Assembly (NCBI RefSeq): GCF_040784915.1
Contig: NZ_CP160797.1
Location: 1,007,001 to 1,071,000 of the forward strand
Source of the DNA: Bacillus vallismortis
GTDB lineage: Bacteria; Bacillota; Bacilli; Bacillales; Bacillaceae
Reading direction: 5' to 3'
Length of the DNA: 64,000 nt
The notes beneath the pieces are model-generated. The model was not told the origin of the DNA and ran no database searches. It worked only from the letters and a program-made list of their open reading frames with translations. Shown one piece after another: positions 44,668 through 53,932 of the stretch (its first letter is position 1; every line of letters begins with the position of its first letter). The position numbers and the translations under genes were made by a program.

Positions 44668-46119
44668 TTAGAAATATCGTTTTGCACCGAGATAGCGCTG
44701 TTTCCAGTAAGAGTTGTTCATACTGGATATGACAACTCCGGAATCATTGGCATTAATGAATTCCCCGTTTCCGAGATAAATCCCGATATGAGAAGGGCCG
44801 GCTTTATATGTTGAAAAGAACACGAAGTCTCCGACAGCAGGCTGGCTGACAGGTTTCATTGTGTTCCAATATCCGGCTGCCGTTAATCTTGATACGGATG
44901 TGACTTTGTTTAGCGCATAGTACATGAAACCGCTGCAGTCAAATCCGGCCGGTGTCGTGCCTCCCCAGCGATACGGAACGCCAAGCTGTTCTTTAGCGGC
45001 GGCAATCATTGTGTTAATCTTCGCGCTTGTTGAGCTGGACGTGCTTGAAGAACCGGATGAGGAAGAGTGGGAAGCTTTTCCGGTAATGACCAATTTTTGG
45101 CCAACCTGCAAGACATCCGTTCTCAAATTGTTTTTCTCCCGAATCTGCTGAGCTGTTACATTGAACTTCTGAGCAATCACCCACAAGGAATCGCCGCTTT
45201 TCACCGTGTATGTAGTCGTCGATGTGCCAGAGCTTGCATTTGACTTAGAAGACGATGACGGTGAGGAAGTGCCTGAAGATGCTTTACCTGTCAGCTTCAG
45301 CACTTGTCCGACGTATATCACATCTGATTTCAGGCTATTGCTGTTTCGGATTTGCTGTACGGTCACGTTATAGCTGTTTGCGATTTTCCAAAGTGAATCT
45401 CCGCTTTTTACAGTGTATTTCGATGTTGCCGACGTTTGGTTTGAATGAGATGAAGTGTCTTTGGAAGACGTATTAGAACCGCTTGATTTTGTTTTCAACA
45501 CTTGATTCACATAAATGGTATCTGATTTTAAGTGGTTCAAGACCTTTAATTCGGCGACGGACATGTTGACTTTGTTTGCGATTTTCCAAAGCGAATCGCC
45601 AAGCTGCACCTTGTATGTTCCGGCAGAAGATGAAGAGCTAGAGCTCTTTTTGGAACTGCTTTTTGTATTAGAACTAGAGCTGGAACTGGAACTTGAGCTT
45701 GAAGAAACCGTGCCGGACACCTTTAATTTCTGCCCTGCACGAATCATATCGCTGCTGAGTCCGTTTAACTTTTTCAGTTCCTGCACCGTCATTTTATACT
45801 CAGTTGCGATCAGCCAAAGTGAATCGCCGCTTTTCACTGTGTAAACAGAACTTCCGCTCTTTTTGGTTGTTGAGCTTGAAGTAGATGAAGTTCCGGACTT
45901 GCTGCCTGGAATGGTAAGCGTCTGGCCGATCGACAGAACGGTAGTCGAAAGATGGTTGGTGGATGTGATGGCCGCCACGCTTGTATTGTAGTTTTGGGCC
46001 AGTTTCCATAAAGAATCTCCGCTTTTGACCTTAATCGTAGCTGCTTCAGCTGGTGTGACTGCTAGAGTTGTACTGACAATCGCAGAAGCTGTCAGCCCTG
46101 CTGCTAATTTCTTTTTCAT
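44668..46119 (-). CDS. lytF: LytF, D,L-endopeptidase autolysin with five LysM repeats
   Basis: The 483-residue autolysin has a signal peptide (1-26), five LysM modules (each with Lys-Ser-Gly-Asp-Ser-Leu-Trp or a near variant) joined by Ser-rich linkers, and an NlpC/P60 domain. The catalytic Cys is in Phe-Asp-Cys-Ser-Gly-Phe, with His in Pro-Ser-His-Ile-Gly-Ile. It cuts the D-gamma-Glu-meso-DAP bond in peptidoglycan and helps separate daughter cells. ATG at 46119 follows AAAGGAGAG. A sigma D promoter upstream fits its motility-linked control. LytE at 51.9 kb is a three-LysM paralogue. Confidence 0.95.
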   Translation of the reverse strand: MKKKLAAGLTASAIVSTTLAVTPAEAATIKVKSGDSLWKLAQNYNTSVAAITSTNHLSTTVLSIGQTLTIPGSKSGTSSTSSSTTKKSGSSVYTVKSGDSLWLIATEYKMTVQELKKLNGLSSDMIRAGQKLKVSGTVSSSSSSSSSSSSNTKSSSKKSSSSSSSAGTYKVQLGDSLWKIANKVNMSVAELKVLNHLKSDTIYVNQVLKTKSSGSNTSSKDTSSHSNQTSATSKYTVKSGDSLWKIANSYNVTVQQIRNSNSLKSDVIYVGQVLKLTGKASSGTSSPSSSSKSNASSGTSTTTYTVKSGDSLWVIAQKFNVTAQQIREKNNLRTDVLQVGQKLVITGKASHSSSSGSSSTSSSTSAKINTMIAAAKEQLGVPYRWGGTTPAGFDCSGFMYYALNKVTSVSRLTAAGYWNTMKPVSQPAVGDFVFFSTYKAGPSHIGIYLGNGEFINANDSGVVISSMNNSYWKQRYLGAKRYF

Positions 46120-46168
46120 CTGAGCTCTCCTTTTTCCCCCAATGATTTGAATTTACTGTTTCTTTTTT

Positions 46169-46196
46169 ATATCGGCAGCTTCGTCTCATCGTTTTG
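46169..46196 (-). promoter_or_regulatory. Sigma D promoter of lytF
   Basis: On the minus strand GCCGATAT (46176-46169) is an exact sigma D -10 box, with a CAAA/AAAA element 15-16 bp upstream in place of TAAA. It is about 50 bp before lytF. Confidence 0.75.
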
Positions 46197-46249
46197 CCTT
46201 TTTTTAAAAACAGCCCAATTTTCTTAACAAAAAGGGGGAAAAAGGGCAT

Positions 46250-46280
46250 AAAAAAAGAAGGAATCTTTATCTATTCCTTC
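46250..46280 (-). terminator. Terminator of nsrR
   Basis: On the minus strand GAAGGAAT...ATTCCTTC is followed by seven T and contains the nsrR stop. Confidence 0.8.
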
Positions 46281-46711
46281 ATTTTTAAAAGCTTCATGAT
46301 ATCTTCTTTGTTTTTGACAAGGTCGCGCAGTGTGTATTTGTCTAAAACCGCAAGATAGGCCATTAGCGCTTCATTAAGCACATGCTTCAAGCCGCACACC
46401 GGGGAAATGATGCAAAGATTTTTATTCACATCAAAACACTCAACAATATTAAAATCGTCTTCCGTTTTTCTGACAACCTCACCGATGTTGATGTCTTCAG
46501 GTTCCATGCCTAAGCGTATGCCGCCGCCTCGTCCGCGTATCGTTTCTACATATCCGAGCTGGCCGAGCCTGTATATGACTTTCATGAGATGGTTTTTTGA
46601 AATAGAATACGTTTCGGCAATCTGTTTTATGTTTGAAAGTTCTCCAGGACGTTCTGCAGCCAGAAAAATCAGCACTCTTAATGAATAATCAGTATAATTT
46701 GTTAATTTCAT
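46271..46711 (-). CDS. nsrR: NsrR, nitric-oxide-sensing Rrf2-family repressor
   Basis: The 146-residue Rrf2 regulator has an N-terminal winged helix (Ser-Ile-Ser-Lys-Asn-His-Leu-Met-Lys-Val recognition region, Gly-Arg-Gly-Gly-Gly-Ile in the wing) and three cysteines at 92, 100 and 106 that hold a [4Fe-4S] cluster. Nitric oxide destroys the cluster and relieves repression of genes such as hmp and nasD, which are not in this window. The cluster ligands are intact. Confidence 0.95.
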   Translation of the reverse strand: MKLTNYTDYSLRVLIFLAAERPGELSNIKQIAETYSISKNHLMKVIYRLGQLGYVETIRGRGGGIRLGMEPEDINIGEVVRKTEDDFNIVECFDVNKNLCIISPVCGLKHVLNEALMAYLAVLDKYTLRDLVKNKEDIMKLLKMKE

Positions 46712-46784
46712 AATAAGACCTCGGAAAAAGAGATTTTCTATATCTTATCATAATCGATTGAAAAATGAAAAAAAAGGAATTTTT

Positions 46785-46818
46785 AAAAAACGTGCGCCCA
46801 GTAGGGTGCACGTTTTTT
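46785..46818 (-). terminator. Terminator of ygxB
   Basis: AAAACGTGC.CCC / GGG.GCACGTTTT stem, with a T run on the minus strand after the ygxB stop. Confidence 0.85.
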
Positions 46819-46820
46819 GT

Positions 46821-48347
46821 TTACATGTTATTCGGCGGATTTTGGTTTTTACGGTTTTTATCGATTTCGGTGTTTTGCATTTTGCGTTCAAATGCAGACA
46901 GATAACGTGATGCAAAATCCTTTCCGCCAAGGCCGAAGGATAAACCGAAAGCGAGTGCGAAGCCGCTAAGCACGATGATGAACGCGGAATTGACGATCGT
47001 TTCAGCAACACCAAGCTGATCCAGGGCCATAAAGAGAGCAAGTGCGATAATCGTATATTTGGCAATCGCCGCCAAAGACTTGAATTCTTGGCCTTTAATG
47101 ATGCTAGAAAGCACTTTTCGAACCAATTCTCCAGCGTAAAGACCGATTCCGAGAATGAATACGGCGACAAGGGCATTCGGCAGATACGCGATAATGCCAG
47201 TCGCAATCTCTACGAGGAAGTGCATCTGAACAATTTGCAGCGCCTCGGCTGTGAACAGCAGAATGACAATGACTTGCGCGATCATGCCGACAACTTGAGA
47301 TAGGGACAGCTTTGCAGGTGTTCCTGTTTCCATCCCCATTTTTCCTAACACAGAATCAAAGCCTGCGCGATGGAGCAGTCGGGACACCATGTTGTTCACC
47401 CATTTTCCTGTCCATATACCGGCTATAACAAGCACGATGGCAATGATGATGTTCGGAAGCATATTTAAAATAGTATTCAGCATAGAGACAGCCGGTTTCG
47501 AAATGCCGGTGACATCCAGCTGATCAAGTGCTGAAATGACAACCGGTATTAAAATCAGCACATAAGCGATTGTTCCGATGACTGCAGAAAGGCTTGTATC
47601 TTTTAAGTAAACTGATAAACCCATACGTGCGGCGAATCTTTCCGTGCCGATGCTTGCAAGGAAATTTGTTATGATATCACGTACAAGACGGGCAACAAGC
47701 CAGCCGATTAAAACGATAAGTGCGGCAGCAAATAATTTCGGCAGAAAAGCGAGCACGCTTTCCATCATATTTGTAAACGGACCCGAAATGCCGCTGATGT
47801 TCAAAGAAGATAAGACCCCCGGCAGGAAAACAAGCAGCACGAGATAAAAGACAACTTGTGAAGCGGCATTAACTGCCTGATGAATATCTTTTCCTTCAGA
47901 CACAACATTCCACTTGCGCAGCTTGTCACTTGTGTTCAGCTTCATCCCGATTTTTTTGACAAGGAAGCTCAAAACAGAGGCTGCAGCCCATCCTAACAGC
48001 AGAATGAGCCCGGCCTTCAGCACGCTCGGGATAGCCGCGGTAATGGCGGAAAGCATGCTGACAAACGGTGATGCCACTGTTGTCAGGTGCAAAATGTTAA
48101 AGAATAAAATAAAGACGATAATCAATGCGATAAAATAAACGACCTTGCTTATGACTTTTTCCGAGGAATAGCGTGATGGCTTTTTCCCAGCAAACAGCTT
48201 ATCGTCAATTTTTGTTTTTCTGAGCCCTTTGTATACCGCTTTTTCAATGATTTTAGCGATAGCCCATCCGATTAATAAGACGAGTAAAGCAATGATTAAG
48301 TTTGGCAGCTTACTGAGATAAGAAGAAAGCATGTCTGCTGCATTCAA
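46821..48347 (-). CDS. ygxB: YgxB, multi-pass membrane protein, mechanosensitive-channel-like
   Basis: The product is about 508 residues with roughly 12 hydrophobic segments arranged in four similar repeats. Each repeat contains a motif like Leu-Pro-Asn-Leu-Ile-Ile-Ala-Leu..Leu-Ile-Gly-Trp (conserved TM-helix family of MscS-related proteins). The C-terminal Phe-Gly-Leu-Gly-Gly-Lys-Asp recalls MscS pore ends. I selected TTG at 48347 because AAAGGAG lies nine bases upstream; the frame runs to 48458, overlapping the spoVR promoter region. The internal repetition suggests duplication of a channel-like unit. The symbol is assigned from the known gene order before spoVR. Confidence 0.8.
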   Translation of the reverse strand: MNAADMLSSYLSKLPNLIIALLVLLIGWAIAKIIEKAVYKGLRKTKIDDKLFAGKKPSRYSSEKVISKVVYFIALIIVFILFFNILHLTTVASPFVSMLSAITAAIPSVLKAGLILLLGWAAASVLSFLVKKIGMKLNTSDKLRKWNVVSEGKDIHQAVNAASQVVFYLVLLVFLPGVLSSLNISGISGPFTNMMESVLAFLPKLFAAALIVLIGWLVARLVRDIITNFLASIGTERFAARMGLSVYLKDTSLSAVIGTIAYVLILIPVVISALDQLDVTGISKPAVSMLNTILNMLPNIIIAIVLVIAGIWTGKWVNNMVSRLLHRAGFDSVLGKMGMETGTPAKLSLSQVVGMIAQVIVILLFTAEALQIVQMHFLVEIATGIIAYLPNALVAVFILGIGLYAGELVRKVLSSIIKGQEFKSLAAIAKYTIIALALFMALDQLGVAETIVNSAFIIVLSGFALAFGLSFGLGGKDFASRYLSAFERKMQNTEIDKNRKNQNPPNNM

Positions 48348-48512
48348 TTGGTATCGCTCCTTTTTTTCATAATATGGTGTGTTTTTACCCACTGGCACAA
48401 TCGGCAAACAGATGAATGTGCCGGGTGAATTTTTTTCTTGCCCAAGTGCGGCTATCATCTTTTGTCAGGCGGGCTCATACATTATAGATAAGTCCAAGTA
48501 GGGGGGATTCGG

Positions 48513-49919
48513 TTGAACGCGGAGGAGAAGAAGGGATTACAGCGGGCAATTGAGGAGATTACCGAAATTGCAAAAGGATTCGGCCTTGATTTCTACCCGA
48601 TGAGATATGAAATCTGCCCGGCTGAAATTATTTATACATTCGGCGCGTACGGGATGCCGACAAGATTCAGCCACTGGAGCTTCGGCAAGCAGTTTCACAA
48701 AATGAAGCTGCATTACGATCTTGGTTTAAGCAAGATTTATGAGCTGGTCATTAACTCGGATCCATGCTACGCTTTTTTGCTGGACAGCAACTCACTGATC
48801 CAAAATAAATTGATTGTCGCTCACGTTCTCGCCCATTGTGATTTCTTCAAAAATAACTGCCGTTTCCAAAACACGAAGCGCGATATGGTGGAAAGCATGG
48901 CGGCAACAGCCGAGCGGATTAAGTACTATGAACAGGTTCACGGGATAAAGGAAGTAGAGGCTTTTTTAGACGCGATCCTATCGATTCAGGAGCATATCGA
49001 TCCTTCTTTGGTCCGTCCGAAGCTCCTATGGAGTGTGGATGATGAGGAAGATGAAATGGAAGAGGCAGCGACGCCGTACGATGATTTATGGTCTTTGGAT
49101 GAAAAGAAACCGAAAAAACACGTGAAAAAATCGAAAAAACCTTTCCCGCCGCGGCCGGAAAAAGATATTCTGCTATTTATCGAGGAGCATTCACGTGAGC
49201 TGGAGCCGTGGCAGCGTGATATTTTAACGATGATGAGAGAGGAAATGCTTTATTTCTGGCCTCAGCTGGAAACAAAGATTATGAATGAGGGCTGGGCTTC
49301 CTATTGGCACCAGCGAATTATACGCGAGCTTGATTTAACCTCTGATGAAGCGGTCGAGTTCGCCAAGCTGAATGCTGGTGTCGTCCAGCCGTCCAAAACA
49401 GGCATCAATCCTTATTATTTAGGGCTGAAAATATTTGAAAACATTGAGGAGCGGTACAATAATCCGACGGATGAAATGAAGAAAGTGGGCGTACAGGCTG
49501 ACTCGGGCCGGGAGAAAATGTTTGAGGTCAGGGAAATTGAATCCGATATCTCTTTCATCCGCAACTATTTAACAAAAGACTTAGTGATGCGCGAGGATCT
49601 TTATTTGTTTCAAAAACAGGGCAGAGATTATAAAATCGTCGATAAAGCGTGGAAGTCGGTGCGCGACCAGCTCGTAAGCATGCGGGTAAACGGCGGGTTT
49701 CCGTATTTGACAGTAAACGACGGCGATTATATGAAAAATAACGAGCTCTATATTAAGCATTGGTATGAGGGCATAGAGCTGGATTTGAAATATTTAGAGA
49801 AAGTGCTCCCTTACTTATTCCAGCTATGGGGAAGAAGCGTGCACATCGAGTCTGTGCTTGAGGATAAGGAAGTCATGTTTTCGTACGATGGAAAAGGTGT
49901 TCACCGCAGATATCTATAA
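48513..49919 (+). CDS. spoVR: SpoVR, stage V sporulation protein
   Basis: The 468-residue cytoplasmic protein of the SpoVR/YcgB family is needed for normal spore cortex formation. Family features are Glu-Gly-Trp-Ala-Ser-Tyr-Trp-His (about 266-273), Asn-Pro-Tyr-Tyr-Leu-Gly and [10 protein letters not shown]. A charged insertion lies near 170-215 (Pro-Lys-Lys-His-Val-Lys-Lys-Ser). TTG at 48513 follows AGGGGGG. In many bacteria SpoVR is encoded beside PrkA and YhbH homologues; here they are 43 kb away. Confidence 0.94.
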   Translation: MNAEEKKGLQRAIEEITEIAKGFGLDFYPMRYEICPAEIIYTFGAYGMPTRFSHWSFGKQFHKMKLHYDLGLSKIYELVINSDPCYAFLLDSNSLIQNKLIVAHVLAHCDFFKNNCRFQNTKRDMVESMAATAERIKYYEQVHGIKEVEAFLDAILSIQEHIDPSLVRPKLLWSVDDEEDEMEEAATPYDDLWSLDEKKPKKHVKKSKKPFPPRPEKDILLFIEEHSRELEPWQRDILTMMREEMLYFWPQLETKIMNEGWASYWHQRIIRELDLTSDEAVEFAKLNAGVVQPSKTGINPYYLGLKIFENIEERYNNPTDEMKKVGVQADSGREKMFEVREIESDISFIRNYLTKDLVMREDLYLFQKQGRDYKIVDKAWKSVRDQLVSMRVNGGFPYLTVNDGDYMKNNELYIKHWYEGIELDLKYLEKVLPYLFQLWGRSVHIESVLEDKEVMFSYDGKGVHRRYL

Positions 49920-49950
49920 AAAAGAGGATGCAGCGTTCTGCATCCTCTTT
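49917..49950. terminator. Terminator shared by spoVR and phoA
   Basis: AAAGAGGATGCAG pairs with CTGCATCCTCTTT. Confidence 0.92.
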
Positions 49951-51334
49951 ATTTTCCCGCTTTCAAAATCTTAAATATGATGTTTGCCTGATCGGTATTG
50001 TTAATCAGTCCTCGGAATTTTTCTTTTCCGGGGCCGTACGCGTATACTGGCACTTCTTCGCCGGTATGATCGGCACTCGTCCAGCCGCTGTTAGATCGTG
50101 TGTTAAAAATCTTGATGATGGCTTTGTAGGCGCCTTTGCTTTTGTCAGCCTGTGCAGCGGCTTCAACACTTTTGATTTCATCAGAGGTGAATTTCAGATT
50201 TGTATAGCGGGTGAGCACATCTTTGACCGGTTTGCCTTCACTGATTTTTTTGGCCATAAATTCAGGTGTTTTTTTTGCGGCGAGAATCGGCTCCGCGTGC
50301 CAATTCTTTTGACCATTTGCGCCGATGGTAAAGCCGCCGGTTGTATGATCAGCAGTTGCAATGACAAGCGTGTGTTTATCTTTTCTTGCAAAATCAATCG
50401 CGGCTTTATAGGCCTGTTCAAAGTCTTTAACCTCACTCATGGCTCCTACTGTATCGTTGTCATGGGCCGCCCAGTCAATTTGGCTGCCTTCGACCATCAA
50501 GAAAAATCCTTTTTTATTTTGGTTCAGGCGGTCAATTGCTGAAACCGTCATGTCCTTGAGAGATGGTGTTTTGCTGTCACGGTCGAGCGCTTTAGCAAGC
50601 CCTCTGTCTGCGAAAAGGCCAAGCACCTGCTGATCTTTATTTTTCTTCAGCTCTTGTTTTGTTGTCACGTAGCTATAGCCGGCTTGTTTGAATTCCTTCG
50701 TCAAATTTCTGTCCTCGCGGTTAAAATATGATTTTCCGCCGCCAAGCAAAACGTCTATTTTTTGTTTTCCTTTTATTTTGTCATCCATATAGCTGTTGGC
50801 GATTTGGTCCATGTTTTTCCGTGATTCATTGTGGGAGCCGTATGCGGCAGGGGTGGCGTGGTTAATTTCAGACGTTGCGACGAGCCCGGTCGATTTTCCT
50901 TGCTGTTTGGCTTCTTCGAGCACAGATTTCACTTTTTTCCCGTTTTTATCGACGCCAATTGCATTGTTATATGTCTTAACGCCTGTCGCTAATGCTGTTC
51001 CGGCGGCGGCTGAATCTGTAATATTAAAGTCCGGGTCATCAGGATGCGTCATCATCATGCCTGTCAGGTTAGGGTCAAATTGGGTCAACTTTGGGTTATT
51101 CGGTGTTTCCCCGTTATTCTTCATGGAACGGTAGGCGTTTATGTAAGGCGTCCCCATGCCGTCACCGATCATCACAATGACATTTCTGATCTCGGCTTTG
51201 TCTTGTTTTTTTGCGCTGGCCTTTTCAGTCTGCTGCAGTTCTGCACCGGCAAATATGCCGGCTGTAAGCACGGAAACAGCTGCGATTGGCAGCAGTTTAG
51301 ATTTCAGATTTTGAAACAAATTCATTTTTTGCAT
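49949..51334 (-). CDS. phoA: PhoA, secreted alkaline phosphatase (PhoAIV)
   Basis: The 461-residue alkaline phosphatase has a signal peptide (to about residue 41), nucleophile Ser in Asp-Ser-Ala-Ala-Ala-Gly-Thr-Ala, and metal ligands in Gly-Asp-Gly-Met-Gly, Glu-Gly-Ser-Gln-Ile-Asp-Trp, Ala-Asp-His-Thr-Thr-Gly and Ser-Ala-Asp-His-Thr. It releases phosphate from organic esters outside the cell during phosphate starvation. Two starts are close: ATG 51334 overlaps AGGAGG too closely, and ATG 51325 has ideal spacing, so the protein may be 458 residues. Pho boxes are upstream. Confidence 0.95.
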   Translation of the reverse strand: MQKMNLFQNLKSKLLPIAAVSVLTAGIFAGAELQQTEKASAKKQDKAEIRNVIVMIGDGMGTPYINAYRSMKNNGETPNNPKLTQFDPNLTGMMMTHPDDPDFNITDSAAAGTALATGVKTYNNAIGVDKNGKKVKSVLEEAKQQGKSTGLVATSEINHATPAAYGSHNESRKNMDQIANSYMDDKIKGKQKIDVLLGGGKSYFNREDRNLTKEFKQAGYSYVTTKQELKKNKDQQVLGLFADRGLAKALDRDSKTPSLKDMTVSAIDRLNQNKKGFFLMVEGSQIDWAAHDNDTVGAMSEVKDFEQAYKAAIDFARKDKHTLVIATADHTTGGFTIGANGQKNWHAEPILAAKKTPEFMAKKISEGKPVKDVLTRYTNLKFTSDEIKSVEAAAQADKSKGAYKAIIKIFNTRSNSGWTSADHTGEEVPVYAYGPGKEKFRGLINNTDQANIIFKILKAGK

Positions 51335-51396
51335 GCCTCCTTTAATGTATTTGTTTATCATGTTAGGGAAATTTTGTTAAACGCGGCTTTTGATCG

Positions 51397-51422
51397 TGTA
51401 AACATTAAGTAAAGCATTGTAA
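51397..51422 (-). promoter_or_regulatory. Pho boxes (PhoP sites) upstream of phoA
   Basis: On the minus strand TTACA, TTACT and TTTACA occur at 10-11 bp spacing. This is the direct-repeat pattern bound by PhoP~P at phosphate-starvation promoters. Confidence 0.8.
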
Positions 51423-51865
51423 GGAAATGAAAACATCTGTTTCGTTATCTTGCCTTTTTTCAATCAAAGCATTCATTTTTTCAGAAAAATCTTTACCCCT
51501 CTGCCCTTGCGTGATATGTTTATTTAAATAAAAAAACTGCGGATAACCGCAGCTTTCCTCGAATTGCTTTATGTCTCACTTTTCCACTATGTGAGCTGAC
51601 CCCCGAAAGTTTGTCATTTATCCCCTTTATAATGGAAAATAGCCCAATAAACATGACAAAAGGACGCGTTTTTTGTCACCTTTGAAACGAAAATGAAATA
51701 TTTTATACCCTTAAAAACTTTTTTTAAGAACGAATAAGTAAGAAATTAGTCACATGAAGTCAAGACTATTTCTGTTGGGAATCTATCCTTATAATAGAAA
51801 CCAATAAGATTAATTTAAAAAAAGAGATACATATATAGAGAGAGATAAACATTGGGGAGGAAAAT
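51423..51865. other. phoA-lytE intergenic region
   Basis: 440 bp without a convincing gene. It holds the upstream PhoP region, a minus-strand terminator at 51530-51555, a TATAAT-containing stretch near 51790 that may start lytE mRNA, and a purine-rich AGAGAGAGATAAACATTGGGGAGG before lytE. lytE is known to have several promoters, but I cannot place each one. Confidence 0.5.
51530..51555 (-). terminator. Minus-strand terminator with no assigned gene
   Basis: CTGCGG..CCGCAG with a TTTTTTT tail on the minus strand. No minus-strand gene lies between it and lytE. Confidence 0.7.
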
Positions 51866-52879
51866 ATGAAAAAGCAAATCATTACAGCTACGTCAGCAGT
51901 GGTTTTAGGATCGACACTATTTGCAGGAGCGGCATCTGCACAAAGCATCCAGGTGAAAAAAGGCGACACGTTATGGGGACTTTCAAGAAAATACGACACA
52001 ACGATCGGTAAAATTAAATCAGAGAACAGCCTTCATTCAGACATGATTTACGCAGGGCAGACTTTATCAATTAACGGCAAAACTTCAAGTTCAAAAAGCA
52101 GCAGCTCTTCCAGTTCTTCATCTTCTACATACAAAGTAAAGAGCGGGGACAGCCTTTGGAAAATTTCAAAAACATATGGCATGACAGTCAGTGAACTGAA
52201 AAAAGTGAATGGCTTAAAGTCAGACTTGCTTCGTATCGGACAAGTCCTGAAACTGAAAGGTTCAACAAGTTCTAGCAGCTCTAGTTCATCGAAGGTATCA
52301 ACGTCTTCAACTTCCACTTATAAAGTGAAGCGCGGGGACAGTCTGTCTAAAATCGCAAAGCAATACGGCACGACGGTTAGCAAGTTAAAAAGCTTAAACG
52401 GCTTAAAATCAGATTTGATTTATGTCAACCAAGTGTTGAAAGTGAAAGGAACAAGCACAAGCTCAAAAACTGTTTCTTCCGGCTCTTCATCATCTTCAAG
52501 CAGCAAAGCACCATCTACTACATCACTTAATGTTAGCAAGCTGGTTTCTGATGCGAAGGCGTTAAGCGGAACGCCATACAAATGGGGCGGAACAACGACT
52601 TCCGGCTTTGACTGCAGCGGATTTATCTGGTACGTGCTGAATAAACAAACAAGTGTGGGCAGAACAAGCACTGCGGGATACTGGAGTTCTATGGAGAGCA
52701 TTTCCAGCCCGTCTGTCGGTGATTTTGTCTTCTTCACAACATATAAATCCGGCCCTTCTCACATGGGGATTTATGTCGGCAACAACAATTTCGTTCATGC
52801 AGGATCTAACGGTGTTCAGATCAGCAGCCTGGACAACAGCTACTGGAAGCCTCGTTACCTCGGTGCGAAAAGATTCTAA
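51866..52879 (+). CDS. lytE: LytE, D,L-endopeptidase autolysin with three LysM repeats
   Basis: The 337-residue enzyme has a signal peptide (1-25), three LysM modules ([21 protein letters not shown]) with Ser-rich linkers, and an NlpC/P60 domain with Cys in Phe-Asp-Cys-Ser-Gly-Phe and His in Pro-Ser-His-Met. It is the partner of CwlO in lateral wall elongation; loss of both is lethal in B. subtilis. ATG at 51866 follows GGGGAGG. It shares the domain plan with LytF in the same window. Confidence 0.96.
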   Translation: MKKQIITATSAVVLGSTLFAGAASAQSIQVKKGDTLWGLSRKYDTTIGKIKSENSLHSDMIYAGQTLSINGKTSSSKSSSSSSSSSSTYKVKSGDSLWKISKTYGMTVSELKKVNGLKSDLLRIGQVLKLKGSTSSSSSSSSKVSTSSTSTYKVKRGDSLSKIAKQYGTTVSKLKSLNGLKSDLIYVNQVLKVKGTSTSSKTVSSGSSSSSSSKAPSTTSLNVSKLVSDAKALSGTPYKWGGTTTSGFDCSGFIWYVLNKQTSVGRTSTAGYWSSMESISSPSVGDFVFFTTYKSGPSHMGIYVGNNNFVHAGSNGVQISSLDNSYWKPRYLGAKRF

Positions 52880-52889
52880 TTTTAAAAGG

Positions 52890-52916
52890 AAACCCGTTCA
52901 TTGGAACGGGTTTTTT
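52890..52916 (+). terminator. Terminator after lytE
   Basis: AAACCCGTTC / GAACGGGTTT stem and T tail. Confidence 0.9.
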
Positions 52917-52948
52917 CATTAGGCGGAGAATCTCCGATTTGGTTGCTC

Positions 52949-53824
52949 CTAAAAATGAAAATGTGATAAAAAGTCCAAGAATTTTTTTTCTTTCTTATTT
53001 TCATAAAGGGCGATTGCATAAGCGCCGGCATAGGGAAGCTGTACAGATTGATAAGGGATTCTGATCATCTGTTTCTCTGCCAACTCACGCTTTACTGTCG
53101 ATAAGGGCAGAAATGAAACCCCGAGCCCTTCCTTGATAAACCGTTTCGTTATATGTGTTTGAGTGACTTTCATTGTTCTCACAAATGGAAATGTCACTCT
53201 GACTTGACGGAGCAAGTCGTCCCAGTAATCAGGATGATTGTGGGTCAAAAGCAGGTATTGCTCCAGCACCTCTTTGGCATCAATTTCTTTGTCTGCCATG
53301 AAACGCTGATCGGGCGGGGCAACAAGGACTACCGGGTCTTTATATAAGCAGTGGCAGGTTAAAGAGGAAGACTGTACCTTTAAACAGCTCAGCCCGATAT
53401 CTGCTTCCCCGGCTTTAATCAGCGACGCGATTTCCGCCGATTCAAAAATCGTCACTGCCATTTCTGTTTCTGTATTCATTGCTGTGTACCGCTTCATGAC
53501 AGAAGGAAGCACTGTATCTGCGATAAGCGGAGAAACCGCGAGCTGTAAGGTTTGAGAGTAGCCTTGTCTCACTCTGTGAAGCTCTGCCATGCTGTTTTCG
53601 TAATCATCAAGCAGCCTGAGCGCATACGGCAAATAAGCCCTGCCTTCATCAGTCAGCTGGATCTGCCTGCCCTTTCGTTCGAACAGTTTGCAGCTGATTT
53701 CTTTTTCTAATTGCTTGATATGTACGGTTACAGTGGGCTGAGATAAAAAAAGCGTTTCCGCTGTTTTCCGGAAGTTTTCATATTTCGCAGCAGTCACGAA
53801 GGTGTGAAGCCATTTGAAATCCAT
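52949..53824 (-). CDS. citR: CitR, LysR-type regulator
   Basis: The 291-residue LysR protein has an N-terminal helix-turn-helix (Thr-Ala-Glu-Thr-Leu-Phe-Leu-Ser-Gln-Pro-Thr-Val-Thr-Val-His) and a periplasmic-binding-like effector domain. It represses the divergent citA gene. The 108-bp region between the two starts contains an AT-rich stretch with repeated ATTAATAT/TTTTAAATATT that must hold both promoters and the binding site. Confidence 0.93.
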   Translation of the reverse strand: MDFKWLHTFVTAAKYENFRKTAETLFLSQPTVTVHIKQLEKEISCKLFERKGRQIQLTDEGRAYLPYALRLLDDYENSMAELHRVRQGYSQTLQLAVSPLIADTVLPSVMKRYTAMNTETEMAVTIFESAEIASLIKAGEADIGLSCLKVQSSSLTCHCLYKDPVVLVAPPDQRFMADKEIDAKEVLEQYLLLTHNHPDYWDDLLRQVRVTFPFVRTMKVTQTHITKRFIKEGLGVSFLPLSTVKRELAEKQMIRIPYQSVQLPYAGAYAIALYENKKEKKFLDFLSHFHF

Positions 53825-53932
53825 TTCTATTCTCCCTCTGATTAATATTTTTAATTAATATCCTTTAAAATATTCAATATTTTTTAAATATTATATTTAC
53901 TATAATAACAGAAAAGGATAGGGGGAATACAA

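Noticed and set aside
45515..45844. Plus-strand frame opposite lytF rich in Glu and Leu
   Set aside because: It is the complement of the Ser-rich LysM linkers, has no ribosome site, and lytF is certain.
51596..51639. Minus-strand 13-codon frame after GGGGATAA in the phoA-lytE gap
   Set aside because: Very short, no TM or signal features; more likely part of an untranslated stretch or element end.
51598..51640. Sigma I promoter (ACCCCC...CGAA) for lytE
   Set aside because: ACCCCC is present but CGAA follows at once instead of ~14 bp later, so the spacing is wrong.
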